From NCBI RefSeq assembly GCF_004681185.1, contig NZ_SRIF01000012.1, forward strand, positions 1 to 64,000: DNA of 64,000 nucleotides, written 5' to 3'. This document shows positions 9,446-17,403 of the stretch, one piece after another (the first letter of the stretch is position 1; each line of letters begins with the position of its first letter). The notes beneath the pieces were generated by a model that worked only from the letters and a program-made list of their open reading frames with translations, made no database searches and was not told the origin of the DNA. This DNA comes from Haloarcula amylovorans (GTDB taxonomy: Archaea > Halobacteriota > Halobacteria > Halobacteriales > Haloarculaceae). A program made the position numbers and the translations under genes.

Positions 9446-9456
9446 TTGGATTCTAA
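9446..9456. promoter_or_regulatory. TTGGATTCTAA, second copy of candidate copper operator
   Basis: This 11-base site in the 128-base divergent promoter between the TRASH regulator and copZ differs by one base from the core at 8756-8766 before copA. It lies about 38 bases before the copZ ATG. Confidence 0.4.
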
Positions 9457-9493
9457 GCAGAAAACCACATAGAATACTCGCCCCTATCTACGA

Positions 9494-9697
9494 ATGGATA
9501 TGACTCAGACAATCACCGTCGAAGGAATGACCTGTGAACATTGCGAGCAGACCGTCGAAGAGGCACTCGAAGAAGTTGAGGGGGTTACGTCCGCTACTGC
9601 GGATCGTGACTCAGAATCCGCGACGGTCGAGGGGTCCGCTGAACGGGATGAGCTTGTGACTGTGGTCGAAGACGCTGGATACGATGCCTCTGCGTAA
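9494..9697 (+). CDS. copZ: CopZ-like copper chaperone (HMA domain)
   Basis: This is a single 67-residue HMA domain with the copper-binding motif GMTCEHC and the usual beta-alpha-beta-beta-alpha-beta length, ending AGYDAS. It should carry Cu(I) to CopA in the cytosol. It is transcribed divergently from the TRASH regulator. Either ATG 9494 or ATG 9500 could be used. A close paralogue is at 14975-15172. Confidence 0.92.
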   Translation: MDMTQTITVEGMTCEHCEQTVEEALEEVEGVTSATADRDSESATVEGSAERDELVTVVEDAGYDASA

Positions 9698-9768
9698 CAA
9701 ATCCCGATTCTCGTCGAATCGGATTCGGAGAGGGATTGATACGACTGCCAATCCCAGGTGTAGATACT

Positions 9769-12552
9769 ATGACTGATACACTTCCGTTCGATGCCGTCCG
9801 CGAGCTCGACGTCGACGGGACGACGTACAAGATGGCCGATCTTCGAGCACTCGAAGAGCAGGGGCTCTGTGACCTCGACACGCTCCCTGTGAGCATCCGT
9901 ATTCTGCTTGAGTCGGTGCTCCGGAACGCCGACGGCGAAACTGTTACTGCAGCGGATGTCAAGAATGCTGCTGGCTGGAAGCCAGACGTACCGGACGCAG
10001 AGGTTCCGTTCTCTCCATCACGAGTCGTCCTGCAAGATCTCACCGGTGTACCCGCAGTCGTCGACCTGGCGGCCCTTCGATCCGAGGTCGACCGCAAAGA
10101 CCGAGATCCCACCCTGGTCGAACCGGAGATTCCTATTGATCTCGTGATCGACCACAGCGTCCAGGTCGACTACTTCGACTCCGAGGACGCCTACGAGAAG
10201 AACGTCGAACTGGAGTACGAGCGAAACGCCGAACGGTATCGCGCGATCAAGTGGGCGCAGAACGCCTTCGAGAACTTCAACGTCGTCCCGCCGGGGACCG
10301 GTATCGTCCACCAGGTGAATCTCGAACATCTGGGTCGGGTCGTCCACGCCCGCGAGCAAGACGGCGAGAACTGGCTCCTGCCGGACACGCTCGTCGGCAC
10401 GGACAGCCACACCCCGATGATCGGTGGCATCGGTGTGGTCGGTTGGGGCGTCGGCGGCATCGAAGCGGAAGCGGCGATGCTCGGTCAACCGGTCACGATG
10501 AAACTCCCCGAGGTCGTCGGCGTCCGTCTCGAAGGCGAATTACCCGAGGGCGCGACGGCTACGGATCTCGTGCTCCACATCACCGAACGACTCCGCGAGG
10601 TCGGCGTCGTCGACCGGTTCGTGGAGTTCTTCGGTCCCGGTGTGGAGAATCTCACAGTCCCCGACCGGGCCACGATCGCCAATATGGCGCCCGAACAGGG
10701 CTCGACGATCAGTATGTTCCCGGTCGACGAGCAGACGCTCGAGTATCTCGAACTCACCGGGCGTGATCCCGACCACGTCGACCTCGTTCGCGAGTACCTC
10801 GAAGCCCAAGGGCTGTTCGGGGAACAGGAACCAGAATATACTGAGGTCGTCGAGTTCGACCTCTCGACAGTCGAACCGAGTCTGGCCGGACACAAGCGGC
10901 CACAGGACCGGATTCCGATGGGGGACGTGAAACAGAGCTTCCGGGGACTTCTCCACGGGGAGTTCGAGGACGACCTCGATGATGTCGACGAGGACGCCTT
11001 GCAGCGGTGGCTCGGTGAGGGTGGTGCAGCTGATGCGGAGACCGACGGTGGCGTTCAGGTCGAACCCGAATCGGAACTGCACCCGTTAACCAAACGTGTC
11101 GAGGTCGACCTCGACGGTGAGACGGTCGAAATCGGACACGGAGACGTCCTCGTCAGCGCCATCACGAGCTGTACGAACACGTCGAACCCGTCGGTGATGA
11201 TCGCTGCTGGACTGCTCGCCCAGAACGCCGTCGAGAAAGGCCTAGACGTCCCGCCGTACGTCAAGACGAGTCTCGCACCGGGTAGCCGTGTCGTCACGCA
11301 GTATCTCGAAGAATCGGGGCTGCTTCCGTATCTCGAAGAGCTCGGGTACGCCGTCGTCGGCTACGGCTGTACCACCTGTATCGGTAACGCTGGGCCGCTT
11401 CCCGATCCCATCGAGCAGGCAATCGACGACCACGACCTCTGGACGACGAGCGTTCTCTCCGGGAACCGGAACTTCGAGGCGCGTATCCACCCGAAGATCC
11501 GCGCGAACTACCTCGCGAGCCCGCCGCTCGTCGTCGCCTACGGGCTCGCAGGGCGGATGGACATCGATCTCGAACACGAGCCGCTGGGCACTGACGATGA
11601 GGGTAACCCAGTCTATCTGGCGGACATCTGGCCGGACGCAGCGGACGTGCAGGCCGCAATCCACGAGAACGTCTCTCCGGAGATGTTCGAGGAGAAGTAC
11701 GCCTCCGTGTTCGAGGGCGATGAGCGATGGGCTGCTCTCGACGCGCCCACGGGTGACGTCTACGAGTGGGATGAGGACTCGACATACATCCGTGAACCGC
11801 CGTTCTTCAAGGACTTCCCGGTAGAGAAACCCGGCGTCGCCGATATCGAGGACGCACGCTGTCTACTGACGCTCGGCGATACCGTTACGACCGACCACAT
11901 CAGTCCAGCCGGCCCGTTCGGTCCCGACCTCCCCGCAGGTCAGTGGCTGCTCGATCACGGTGTCGAGCCACACGAGTTCAACACCTACGGCGCACGTCGG
12001 GGCAATCACGAGGTGATGATGCGGGGGACGTTCGCCAACGTCCGAATCGAGAACGAGATGCTCGACGACGTCGAGGGTGGCTACACGATCCACCACCCGA
12101 CCGACGAACAAACCACGGTGTTCGAAGCCAGTCGCCGCTATCGGGACGAGGGGATACCGCTCGTCGTGATGGCTGGCGAGGAGTTCGGAACTGGGTCTAG
12201 CCGGGACTGGGCGGCGAAAGGAACGGACCTGCTCGGTGTCCGCGCAACCATCGCCGAGAGTTACGAGCGCATCTACCGCGACAACCTCGTCGGCATGGGT
12301 GTGCTTCCCCTGCAGTTCGATGATGGCGACTCGTGGGAATCTCTCGGTCTGGATGGGTCGGAGGTCTTCACGATCCACGGCCTCGATGACGGGCTCGACG
12401 TGATGGACGAACTGACCGTTATCGCCGAGCGTGCGGACGGGTCGACTGTCGAGTTCCCGGTCACAGCACAGGTCGGCACGCCGGCCGCCGTAACCTATAT
12501 CGAACACGGCGGAATCCTCCACTACGTCCTCAGACGCCTCCTCAGACAGTAA
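9769..12552 (+). CDS. acnA: Aconitate hydratase AcnA
   Basis: The 927-residue protein has the length and layout of bacterial-type AcnA/IRP1 aconitase. The [4Fe-4S] ligands are Cys468 in AITSCTNTSNPS and Cys534/Cys537 in YGCTTCIGNAG; the late GTGSSRDWAAKG motif forms the mobile C-terminal domain. It interconverts citrate and isocitrate. I chose ATG 9769; an upstream TTG at 9736 is in frame but less likely. It follows copZ by 71 bases. Aconitase clusters are vulnerable to copper, so the location may be functional, though that is inference. Confidence 0.93.
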   Translation: MTDTLPFDAVRELDVDGTTYKMADLRALEEQGLCDLDTLPVSIRILLESVLRNADGETVTAADVKNAAGWKPDVPDAEVPFSPSRVVLQDLTGVPAVVDLAALRSEVDRKDRDPTLVEPEIPIDLVIDHSVQVDYFDSEDAYEKNVELEYERNAERYRAIKWAQNAFENFNVVPPGTGIVHQVNLEHLGRVVHAREQDGENWLLPDTLVGTDSHTPMIGGIGVVGWGVGGIEAEAAMLGQPVTMKLPEVVGVRLEGELPEGATATDLVLHITERLREVGVVDRFVEFFGPGVENLTVPDRATIANMAPEQGSTISMFPVDEQTLEYLELTGRDPDHVDLVREYLEAQGLFGEQEPEYTEVVEFDLSTVEPSLAGHKRPQDRIPMGDVKQSFRGLLHGEFEDDLDDVDEDALQRWLGEGGAADAETDGGVQVEPESELHPLTKRVEVDLDGETVEIGHGDVLVSAITSCTNTSNPSVMIAAGLLAQNAVEKGLDVPPYVKTSLAPGSRVVTQYLEESGLLPYLEELGYAVVGYGCTTCIGNAGPLPDPIEQAIDDHDLWTTSVLSGNRNFEARIHPKIRANYLASPPLVVAYGLAGRMDIDLEHEPLGTDDEGNPVYLADIWPDAADVQAAIHENVSPEMFEEKYASVFEGDERWAALDAPTGDVYEWDEDSTYIREPPFFKDFPVEKPGVADIEDARCLLTLGDTVTTDHISPAGPFGPDLPAGQWLLDHGVEPHEFNTYGARRGNHEVMMRGTFANVRIENEMLDDVEGGYTIHHPTDEQTTVFEASRRYRDEGIPLVVMAGEEFGTGSSRDWAAKGTDLLGVRATIAESYERIYRDNLVGMGVLPLQFDDGDSWESLGLDGSEVFTIHGLDDGLDVMDELTVIAERADGSTVEFPVTAQVGTPAAVTYIEHGGILHYVLRRLLRQ

Positions 12553-12563
12553 CACCAACGCGG

Positions 12564-12962
12564 TCAGAAACGATCGTCGTCGGACACCAGGCGGGCGCGA
12601 CGGTGATCAAACTCCTCGTCGTCGATTTCGCCACGAGCGTACCGTTCTTGGAGAACAGCGAGTGCGCTGTCATCAGTATGGCCGTCCGTAGGGGACCGCG
12701 TTGTCAGCCAGTAAACGGCGTAGACTGGGAGGGCGATCAGAAGTGCCATCCACAGGAGCCCGAACAGTATCATCCCCCAGCCCCAGCCACCCCAGCCGGC
12801 CATGTGGCCGCTGTTCCACATGCCGTCGTGCCAGCTCCACATCATTGATTCTGGGACGGTCGCGTGCGTTAGCGCCATTCCGGCGACGACGGCCAGAGTC
12901 AGTGCCCCAACGACGATGAATCCCAGAGAACGAATCCCGCGTGCTTGAATTGGATTTTGCAT
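12564..12962 (-). CDS. SHOCT-domain small membrane protein
   Basis: The 132-residue protein has two hydrophobic helices. Between them is a Met/His/Trp-rich loop (MMWSWHDGMWNSGHMAGWGG), and a C-terminal SHOCT motif follows (LQERYARGEIDDEEFDHRR). Such loops could bind copper. It converges with acnA, 11 bases apart, and lies downstream of the DoxX gene on the same strand. Confidence 0.8.
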   Translation of the reverse strand: MQNPIQARGIRSLGFIVVGALTLAVVAGMALTHATVPESMMWSWHDGMWNSGHMAGWGGWGWGMILFGLLWMALLIALPVYAVYWLTTRSPTDGHTDDSALAVLQERYARGEIDDEEFDHRRARLVSDDDRF

Positions 12963-12990
12963 TGTTGTACTCCCAACGGTCTCGGCGTGG

Positions 12991-13551
12991 TTAGCCGAGG
13001 ATGTATTCGAGGGCGGGGTAGCGCTCGACGAGCGTCTCGCCGCCGACGTCGTAGTTCTCGATGTACTGGTCGAGGCCCAGGATGCGGCCCGCGGCGAACG
13101 CGGCGACCGCGAGGAACACGAGCATGTACGCGAAGTCCCCGTTGATGAACCCGTGACCCATGTCCCAGTTGCCGAAGTAGAACATGAGCATCATCAGCGC
13201 GCCGAAGAACGCCGCGAGGCGGACGAACGCGCCGACGAGGAGGCCGAGGCCGATGAACAGCTCGCCGTACGGCACGGCGACGTTCGCGAACTCGACAAAC
13301 CACGGCGTCGAACCCATCCACGCGAACAGGCCCGCCAGCGGGTTGCCGTTCGTCGCCGCAACGTTCGAGAGGTAGCCGCCGGCCGCGAACTCGCCGGTGA
13401 TCTTCGTGAAGCCGGAGTACGCGAACGCGTAGCCCATCATGAGACGGAGCGCCAGCACGAACCACGCGCTGAGGCTGTGGACTTTCCCGCCGACGGTCAG
13501 GCCGCCGACTCTGCTCTCAAGCTGGTTCATGCCGGAGTCGAGTGTGGACAT
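12991..13551 (-). CDS. DoxX/DoxD-family membrane protein
   Basis: The 186-residue protein has four predicted membrane helices and DoxX features: LRLMMGYAFAYSGFTKITG near the start, and YGELFIGLGLLVGAFVRLAAF in the middle. DoxX proteins are linked to quinone-coupled redox and sulfur metabolism. It shares a divergent promoter with the winged-helix gene at 13666 and probably continues into the SHOCT gene 28 bases downstream. Confidence 0.85.
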   Translation of the reverse strand: MSTLDSGMNQLESRVGGLTVGGKVHSLSAWFVLALRLMMGYAFAYSGFTKITGEFAAGGYLSNVAATNGNPLAGLFAWMGSTPWFVEFANVAVPYGELFIGLGLLVGAFVRLAAFFGALMMLMFYFGNWDMGHGFINGDFAYMLVFLAVAAFAAGRILGLDQYIENYDVGGETLVERYPALEYILG

Positions 13552-13592
13552 AATTATTGCACCTTCAACTATCAGTAGGCGGGTAGAGACGA

Positions 13593-13641
13593 TATAATAG
13601 CGAGCCGGCGTTCTGAGTCAGAAAACCGGCGGGCTATATTA
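13593..13641. promoter_or_regulatory. Divergent promoter with palindromic operator
   Basis: Two TATA-like boxes, at 13593-13600 (towards doxX) and 13634-13641 (towards the regulator), flank a perfect 13-base palindrome, TTCTGA-G-TCAGAA, at 13611-13623. CCGGCG hexamers border it on both sides. The regulator's GTG lies about 25 bases past its TATA box, as for a leaderless transcript. Control of both genes by the winged-helix protein is inferred. Confidence 0.55.
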
Positions 13642-13665
13642 CCCTCCTGTAGCGAGTACGGACGT

Positions 13666-14016
13666 GTGACTGAGGAGGCCGACCCGTCGGACATCTTCGC
13701 CACACTCGACGACGAGTACGCCCGCAACATCCTCGTGGCGACGAAGACCGACCGACTCTCCGCGAAGGAGCTCAGCGAGGAATGCGATATGTCACGCCCG
13801 ACCGTCTCGCGGCGTGTCACCCGCCTCGTCGAGCAGGGCCTCCTCGAGGAGTACACGCACGTCGACCCCGGCGGACGGCACTACAGCGAGTACGAGGCGC
13901 GACTCGAGCGTGTCGAAGTACTCCTCCAAGCAGAGGGCTTCGACGTGCAGATCGATGTTCGGCCGGACCCCGCCGACCGGATTACGTCCATCTTCGAGGA
14001 AATGCGGGGAGACTGA
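13666..14016 (+). CDS. Winged-helix transcriptional regulator
   Basis: The 116-residue ArsR-like protein has DIFATLDDEYARNILVAT, the recognition helix region CDMSRPTVSRRVTRLVEQG, and a C-terminal dimerisation-like part. The GTG start at 13666 fits a leaderless message from the nearby TATA box. It is followed after three bases by a small membrane protein gene, a pairing repeated elsewhere in this window, and is divergent from doxX. Confidence 0.8.
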   Translation: MTEEADPSDIFATLDDEYARNILVATKTDRLSAKELSEECDMSRPTVSRRVTRLVEQGLLEEYTHVDPGGRHYSEYEARLERVEVLLQAEGFDVQIDVRPDPADRITSIFEEMRGD

Positions 14017-14019
14017 CTC

Positions 14020-14295
14020 ATGGAACACACGTTATTCGTCATCGGCAAGCTGTTCACGACCGCCCTGGCGCTGGTGATCGCCTACCAGGCCTATCGCGGA
14101 TACCAACGGCATCACACGCAGTTACTCCTGTACGTCGCCGCCGGCTTCGCATTGGTCGGGCTTGGCGGCCTCCTTGAAGGCGTCCTCTTCGAACTCCTCC
14201 AGGTGTCGATCTTCGAAGCAGGATTCGTCGCAGCACTCGTCACCGCAGCCGGGATGCTGTCTATCCTCTACGCCCTGTATGCCCCGAATCCATAA
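14020..14295 (+). CDS. Small three-helix membrane protein (DUF7521-like)
   Basis: The 91-residue protein has three hydrophobic helices with a GLGGLLEG turn and a C-terminal YALY segment. It resembles the protein at 45058-45336 in length, helix spacing and the IMYSLY/ILYALY end. It is coupled to the regulator gene just before it. A role as membrane partner of that regulator is inferred. Confidence 0.72.
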   Translation: MEHTLFVIGKLFTTALALVIAYQAYRGYQRHHTQLLLYVAAGFALVGLGGLLEGVLFELLQVSIFEAGFVAALVTAAGMLSILYALYAPNP

Positions 14296-14432
14296 GGATT
14301 CAGGACGCCCATTCGACAAGCGGCCTCTGCGCGTCGTGCCCGGTTCGAAGCCGCTACTGTTCGGACTCCCCTCGTTCTCGATAGTGTAGCGTCGCAGTGG
14401 GAGTTATATCCATATCGGTCGTACCATATCGT

Positions 14433-14828
14433 ATGATTCGAACACTCGTCGGTGTCCTCGGCGCTATCTCAGCGCTGTTCCCGGACGAAATCGTCGAGCT
14501 CTTCGAGAAACTCGCGATTTCGAATCCAGACGAGGGAACAGTGAGAGGGTGGATACGTCCAGCAGTCCGGTCGGAGGGTGTTCTGATAGCTGCGCTTTCA
14601 CTCTTTAACGGGCGAGCATACGCGTTGCTGATGAATCTTACCGGCGTGTTCGGCGCGATAGTCCTCTTATTTCCCGACCTGTATCAGAGATTTGCCACCG
14701 CGTTCCTGTACGAGCGTCCAGAGTCGATAGAATGGAACGAGCGATTCCGCTTGGGCATTCGGGCTATCGGCGCACTCTATGTCTTTTTAGCGGCGAAGAC
14801 GTACAGGGAGCGTCACAACGATACTTGA
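14433..14828 (+). CDS. Hypothetical membrane protein
   Basis: The 131-residue protein has about three hydrophobic helices: an N-terminal LVGVLGAISALFP, a central pair, and FRLGIRAIGALYVFLAAKTY near the C-terminus. I chose ATG 14433 because the preceding in-frame codons read through the promoter region. I do not recognise the family. It stands alone between a regulator pair and a copper chaperone. Confidence 0.6.
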   Translation: MIRTLVGVLGAISALFPDEIVELFEKLAISNPDEGTVRGWIRPAVRSEGVLIAALSLFNGRAYALLMNLTGVFGAIVLLFPDLYQRFATAFLYERPESIEWNERFRLGIRAIGALYVFLAAKTYRERHNDT

Positions 14829-14974
14829 GCCTTCTCGCTATTGACACCTGGCGCATCCGATGTCTAGTTCGTTACGGCCGCAGGTATCGCTTTGAATCTA
14901 AAGTTTGAGCCCCACGATATCAGTATGATCGAAGGGGAAATCCGCTAAAGAGAGGAGGCCGTGTGTATCCCTGT

Positions 14975-15172
14975 ATGACGACGACGATCATCGTGGAAGG
15001 CATGACGTGCGGTCACTGTGAGCAGACGGTCGAAGAGGCCCTCGAAGAGGTATCCGGCGTGACTGACGTGACCGTCGACAGGGAGAGCGAACAGGCGAGC
15101 GTCGATGGCGAGGTAGAGGTCACGACCCTCGTGGAGGCCGTCGAAGACGCCGGATACACCGCTCACGCCTGA
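14975..15172 (+). CDS. CopZ-like copper chaperone, second copy
   Basis: This 65-residue HMA domain with GMTCGHC is strongly similar to the copZ product at 9494-9697; both share HCEQTVEEALEEV. It should bind Cu(I) and deliver it to a P1B ATPase. I start it at ATG 14975 rather than 14963 because the domain begins with TTTIIVEG. It is not next to an ATPase, so it may serve one of the other pumps. Confidence 0.9.
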   Translation: MTTTIIVEGMTCGHCEQTVEEALEEVSGVTDVTVDRESEQASVDGEVEVTTLVEAVEDAGYTAHA

Positions 15173-15241
15173 AAGTAGTTCTCCCCCTCGCCAGGAACCC
15201 CAGTTTACTCCCCCATCAAGGAGATGATTGACGCCGTCCAG

Positions 15242-15351
15242 CCCTAAATTGCGGATTTACTTGCGACGTTAACGGACAAGATAGTCCGGATATTCGAAGC
15301 CAAGTACTGAGATATTTCACAGGCAAACTGCAAATCCGTAATGCTTTAGGG
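15242..15351. repeat. Imperfect inverted repeat, about 110 bases
   Basis: The left arm CCCTAAATTGCGGATTTACT is matched on the opposite strand at the right end by CCCTAAAGCATTACGGATTT. The arms span about 25 bases each around some 60 bases of unrelated sequence. The right end includes the stop codon of the minus-strand gene at 15346. A further TGCAAAATCCGTA copy is at 16282-16294. It may be a MITE-like remnant. Confidence 0.45.
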
Positions 15352-15939
15352 TTGTTTTCGGTGGTCTCGTCGCTCCCAAAAACGAGCGAGAGGACCATGG
15401 GAAATCGAGCCTTCGATATACTGTCTTCCCAGCTCTGTAATCCGGTATTTTCCGCGCTCAACCTTTATGACAAACCCGCGGTTTTCAAGTTCACTAAGCC
15501 GGCGGTTTACTTCCTCACGACTGTAATCAATATTGTACGCTATAATTGTAGGAGTTAGAATCAGCTCCTTTGAGTGGAAGAGGCCGAGAATAGCATCGTC
15601 AATCGGCATCATCCATTCATCCTGCTGTCGAACCTGAATCGGTTCTTGGAGAAAAACATCTGCCCACGCGTCTCGGCGCAGGTCGTTTTCAAGTGGATTA
15701 TAGAGACCAAAAATGACCAAGAGGGCTGCAACTCCGTGTACCCAATGAACCAGTGACGGGAATAATAGCTCAGTGATTGGCCCACCAATCAGGAATAGTA
15801 TCAGTCCAGCGACAGTGAGTAAGAGGAACCGATGGTAATCTACGACAGTGGGCTTGAAGAACAGAAAATAGAAGACCCCGAAACCTGTTATAAGGCCAAC
15901 TGCGAGGTTATAATAGGTGAACAGAGAGTTTTCGAGCAC
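15346..15939 (-). CDS. Membrane protein fused to winged-helix domain
   Basis: The 197-residue protein has four hydrophobic helices in its first 105 residues. A soluble C-terminal winged helix follows: DDAILGLFHSKELILTPTII, then SREEVNRRLSELENRGFV and a wing ending YRITELGRQYI. It looks like a membrane-anchored regulator. It sits six bases after the small membrane protein gene at 15946-16248, so the two are cotranscribed. The signal it senses is unknown. Confidence 0.75.
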   Translation of the reverse strand: MLENSLFTYYNLAVGLITGFGVFYFLFFKPTVVDYHRFLLLTVAGLILFLIGGPITELLFPSLVHWVHGVAALLVIFGLYNPLENDLRRDAWADVFLQEPIQVRQQDEWMMPIDDAILGLFHSKELILTPTIIAYNIDYSREEVNRRLSELENRGFVIKVERGKYRITELGRQYIEGSISHGPLARFWERRDHRKQP

Positions 15940-15945
15940 CGCTAA

Positions 15946-16248
15946 TCACCCTTCTACCGCGCTATTCTTGATTTGCTGATGGGTTGCGATAACTAACCAA
16001 AGAAAGATAGCCACGATAGTATAGAGGGCGCTTCGAATAGTGGCAAATAGTACGGTATCTGGTTCAAGGATGAACAGGATAACGTGATACACGATCGTCG
16101 CGGTCATCGTTACTGAGAGAAGCGCAATGACCGTACCAAAAGGGGATTCACGGAGAATGCGCCAGAAAAAGAGCGCTAAGAGCCCGGCTCCTGTTCCACT
16201 CATGATCGCAAAAATCGCGCTGAGTGTGTGAATCGTAGAATCGACCAT
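15946..16248 (-). CDS. Small membrane protein
   Basis: The 100-residue protein has three hydrophobic helices (HTLSAIFAIMSGTGAGLLAL at the start, then TATIVYHVILFIL and an aliphatic third helix). No domain is recognised. It is first in a two-gene operon with the membrane/winged-helix fusion, repeating the membrane-protein/regulator theme of the window. Confidence 0.65.
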   Translation of the reverse strand: MVDSTIHTLSAIFAIMSGTGAGLLALFFWRILRESPFGTVIALLSVTMTATIVYHVILFILEPDTVLFATIRSALYTIVAIFLWLVIATHQQIKNSAVEG

Positions 16249-16543
16249 AGTCGGGCTACGGTCCCAACAACCTTTAGTCCAGTTGCAAAATCCGTAGGCT
16301 GCCGATCACTTTTCCCTTGGAACGTCAAAGAGACGTCTCTAACACGGTATTAATAGGAAAATCGGATCTGCAGGACCTGCTTCTCTAGATATCACTCCCG
16401 ACGATGCAGGGGAAATACGATATTACTCTCCGTCTCACCTATTGTGTAAATCAGGGTTACGCAGCAATAGGCCGTCTCACTAGTTCTCGTTAGGGCTCGG
16501 GGTGCTGATAACAAAGTGTGGTCGCGTTAGATGAGATAGTGAA

Positions 16544-16891
16544 ATGGCTCTGACCCAGATCGACCACGTAGGCGAGAACGAACAAATGGCTGAATGTATC
16601 GATAACTGTCTCGCAGCGGCCCAAGCATGCGAGTGGTGCGCTGATGAGTGTCTCGGTGACGAGGAGATGGAAGAGTGTGCCCGTCTCTGTCGAGACGTCG
16701 CTGATCTCACTACGCTGCACGCGCGCTTCATGGCACGGGACTCGAACTACAGTCCGCAGCTCGCCCAGGCCTGTGCCGGGGCCTGTGAAGAATGTGCTGA
16801 GGAATGTGAGCGTCACGATGCAGAACACTGTCAGGTCTGTGCTGAGGTACTCCGCGACTGTGCGGAGACCTGCCGCGAGATGGCTTCATAA
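16544..16891 (+). CDS. Four-helix-bundle copper-storage protein (DUF326/Csp-like)
   Basis: The 115-residue cytosolic protein has 15 cysteines on four helices, in repeated CxxxC and CxxC spacings such as ECIDNC and CAGACEECAEEC. This is the pattern of bacterial Csp3 copper-storage proteins, which hold many Cu(I) ions inside the bundle. There is no signal peptide. It stands first before the SPW and surface-protein genes and fits the copper theme. Confidence 0.88.
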   Translation: MALTQIDHVGENEQMAECIDNCLAAAQACEWCADECLGDEEMEECARLCRDVADLTTLHARFMARDSNYSPQLAQACAGACEECAEECERHDAEHCQVCAEVLRDCAETCREMAS

Positions 16892-16934
16892 ACGTAGAGT
16901 TCCATAACTGTCCATATTTGTTGGACCCGTTTTC

Positions 16935-17312
16935 ATGGATACACCAACGAAGTCTATTACAGTCTTCACCGGGGCCCTCGGGATCTGGCTCATGGCTTTC
17001 CCGTTCATAGTGGGCTCACCGTCTCCTGCCAAGTGGAACGACGTAGTTGTAGGTGGAATGATCGCCACATTAGCAGGGTATAATTACTCACGTGAGCGAA
17101 TACAGGGTGGACCCAGCAAGGGAATTTCTGGGATACTCGTGCTGCTTGGCGGGTGGCTTCTGTTTGCCCCGTTTGTCACCGGAGTCACTGGAGGTCTTCT
17201 TTGGAATGACGTGGCTGTCGGCGTTCTAGTGACCGCGTTTGCAGGATACAACGTGTACGTAGCCCCGTCTGAAGAACAGACGGTTACTCATACGCCAACC
17301 AATGATACCTGA
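16935..17312 (+). CDS. SPW-repeat membrane protein
   Basis: The 125-residue protein has two related halves, each with two hydrophobic helices. The repeat motifs are AKWNDVVVGG and LLWNDVAVGV, which match the SPW repeat family of unknown function. It lies between the copper-storage gene and the large surface-protein gene on the same strand. Confidence 0.82.
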   Translation: MDTPTKSITVFTGALGIWLMAFPFIVGSPSPAKWNDVVVGGMIATLAGYNYSRERIQGGPSKGISGILVLLGGWLLFAPFVTGVTGGLLWNDVAVGVLVTAFAGYNVYVAPSEEQTVTHTPTNDT

Positions 17313-17403
17313 ATTCCCAGCTACAACTGACCGTGTAGATGCCTTTCAGACAATGAGCGCCCACACGGGCAACGTTCGAAAACAGCGCGGGGTGAGCTAG
17401 TAA

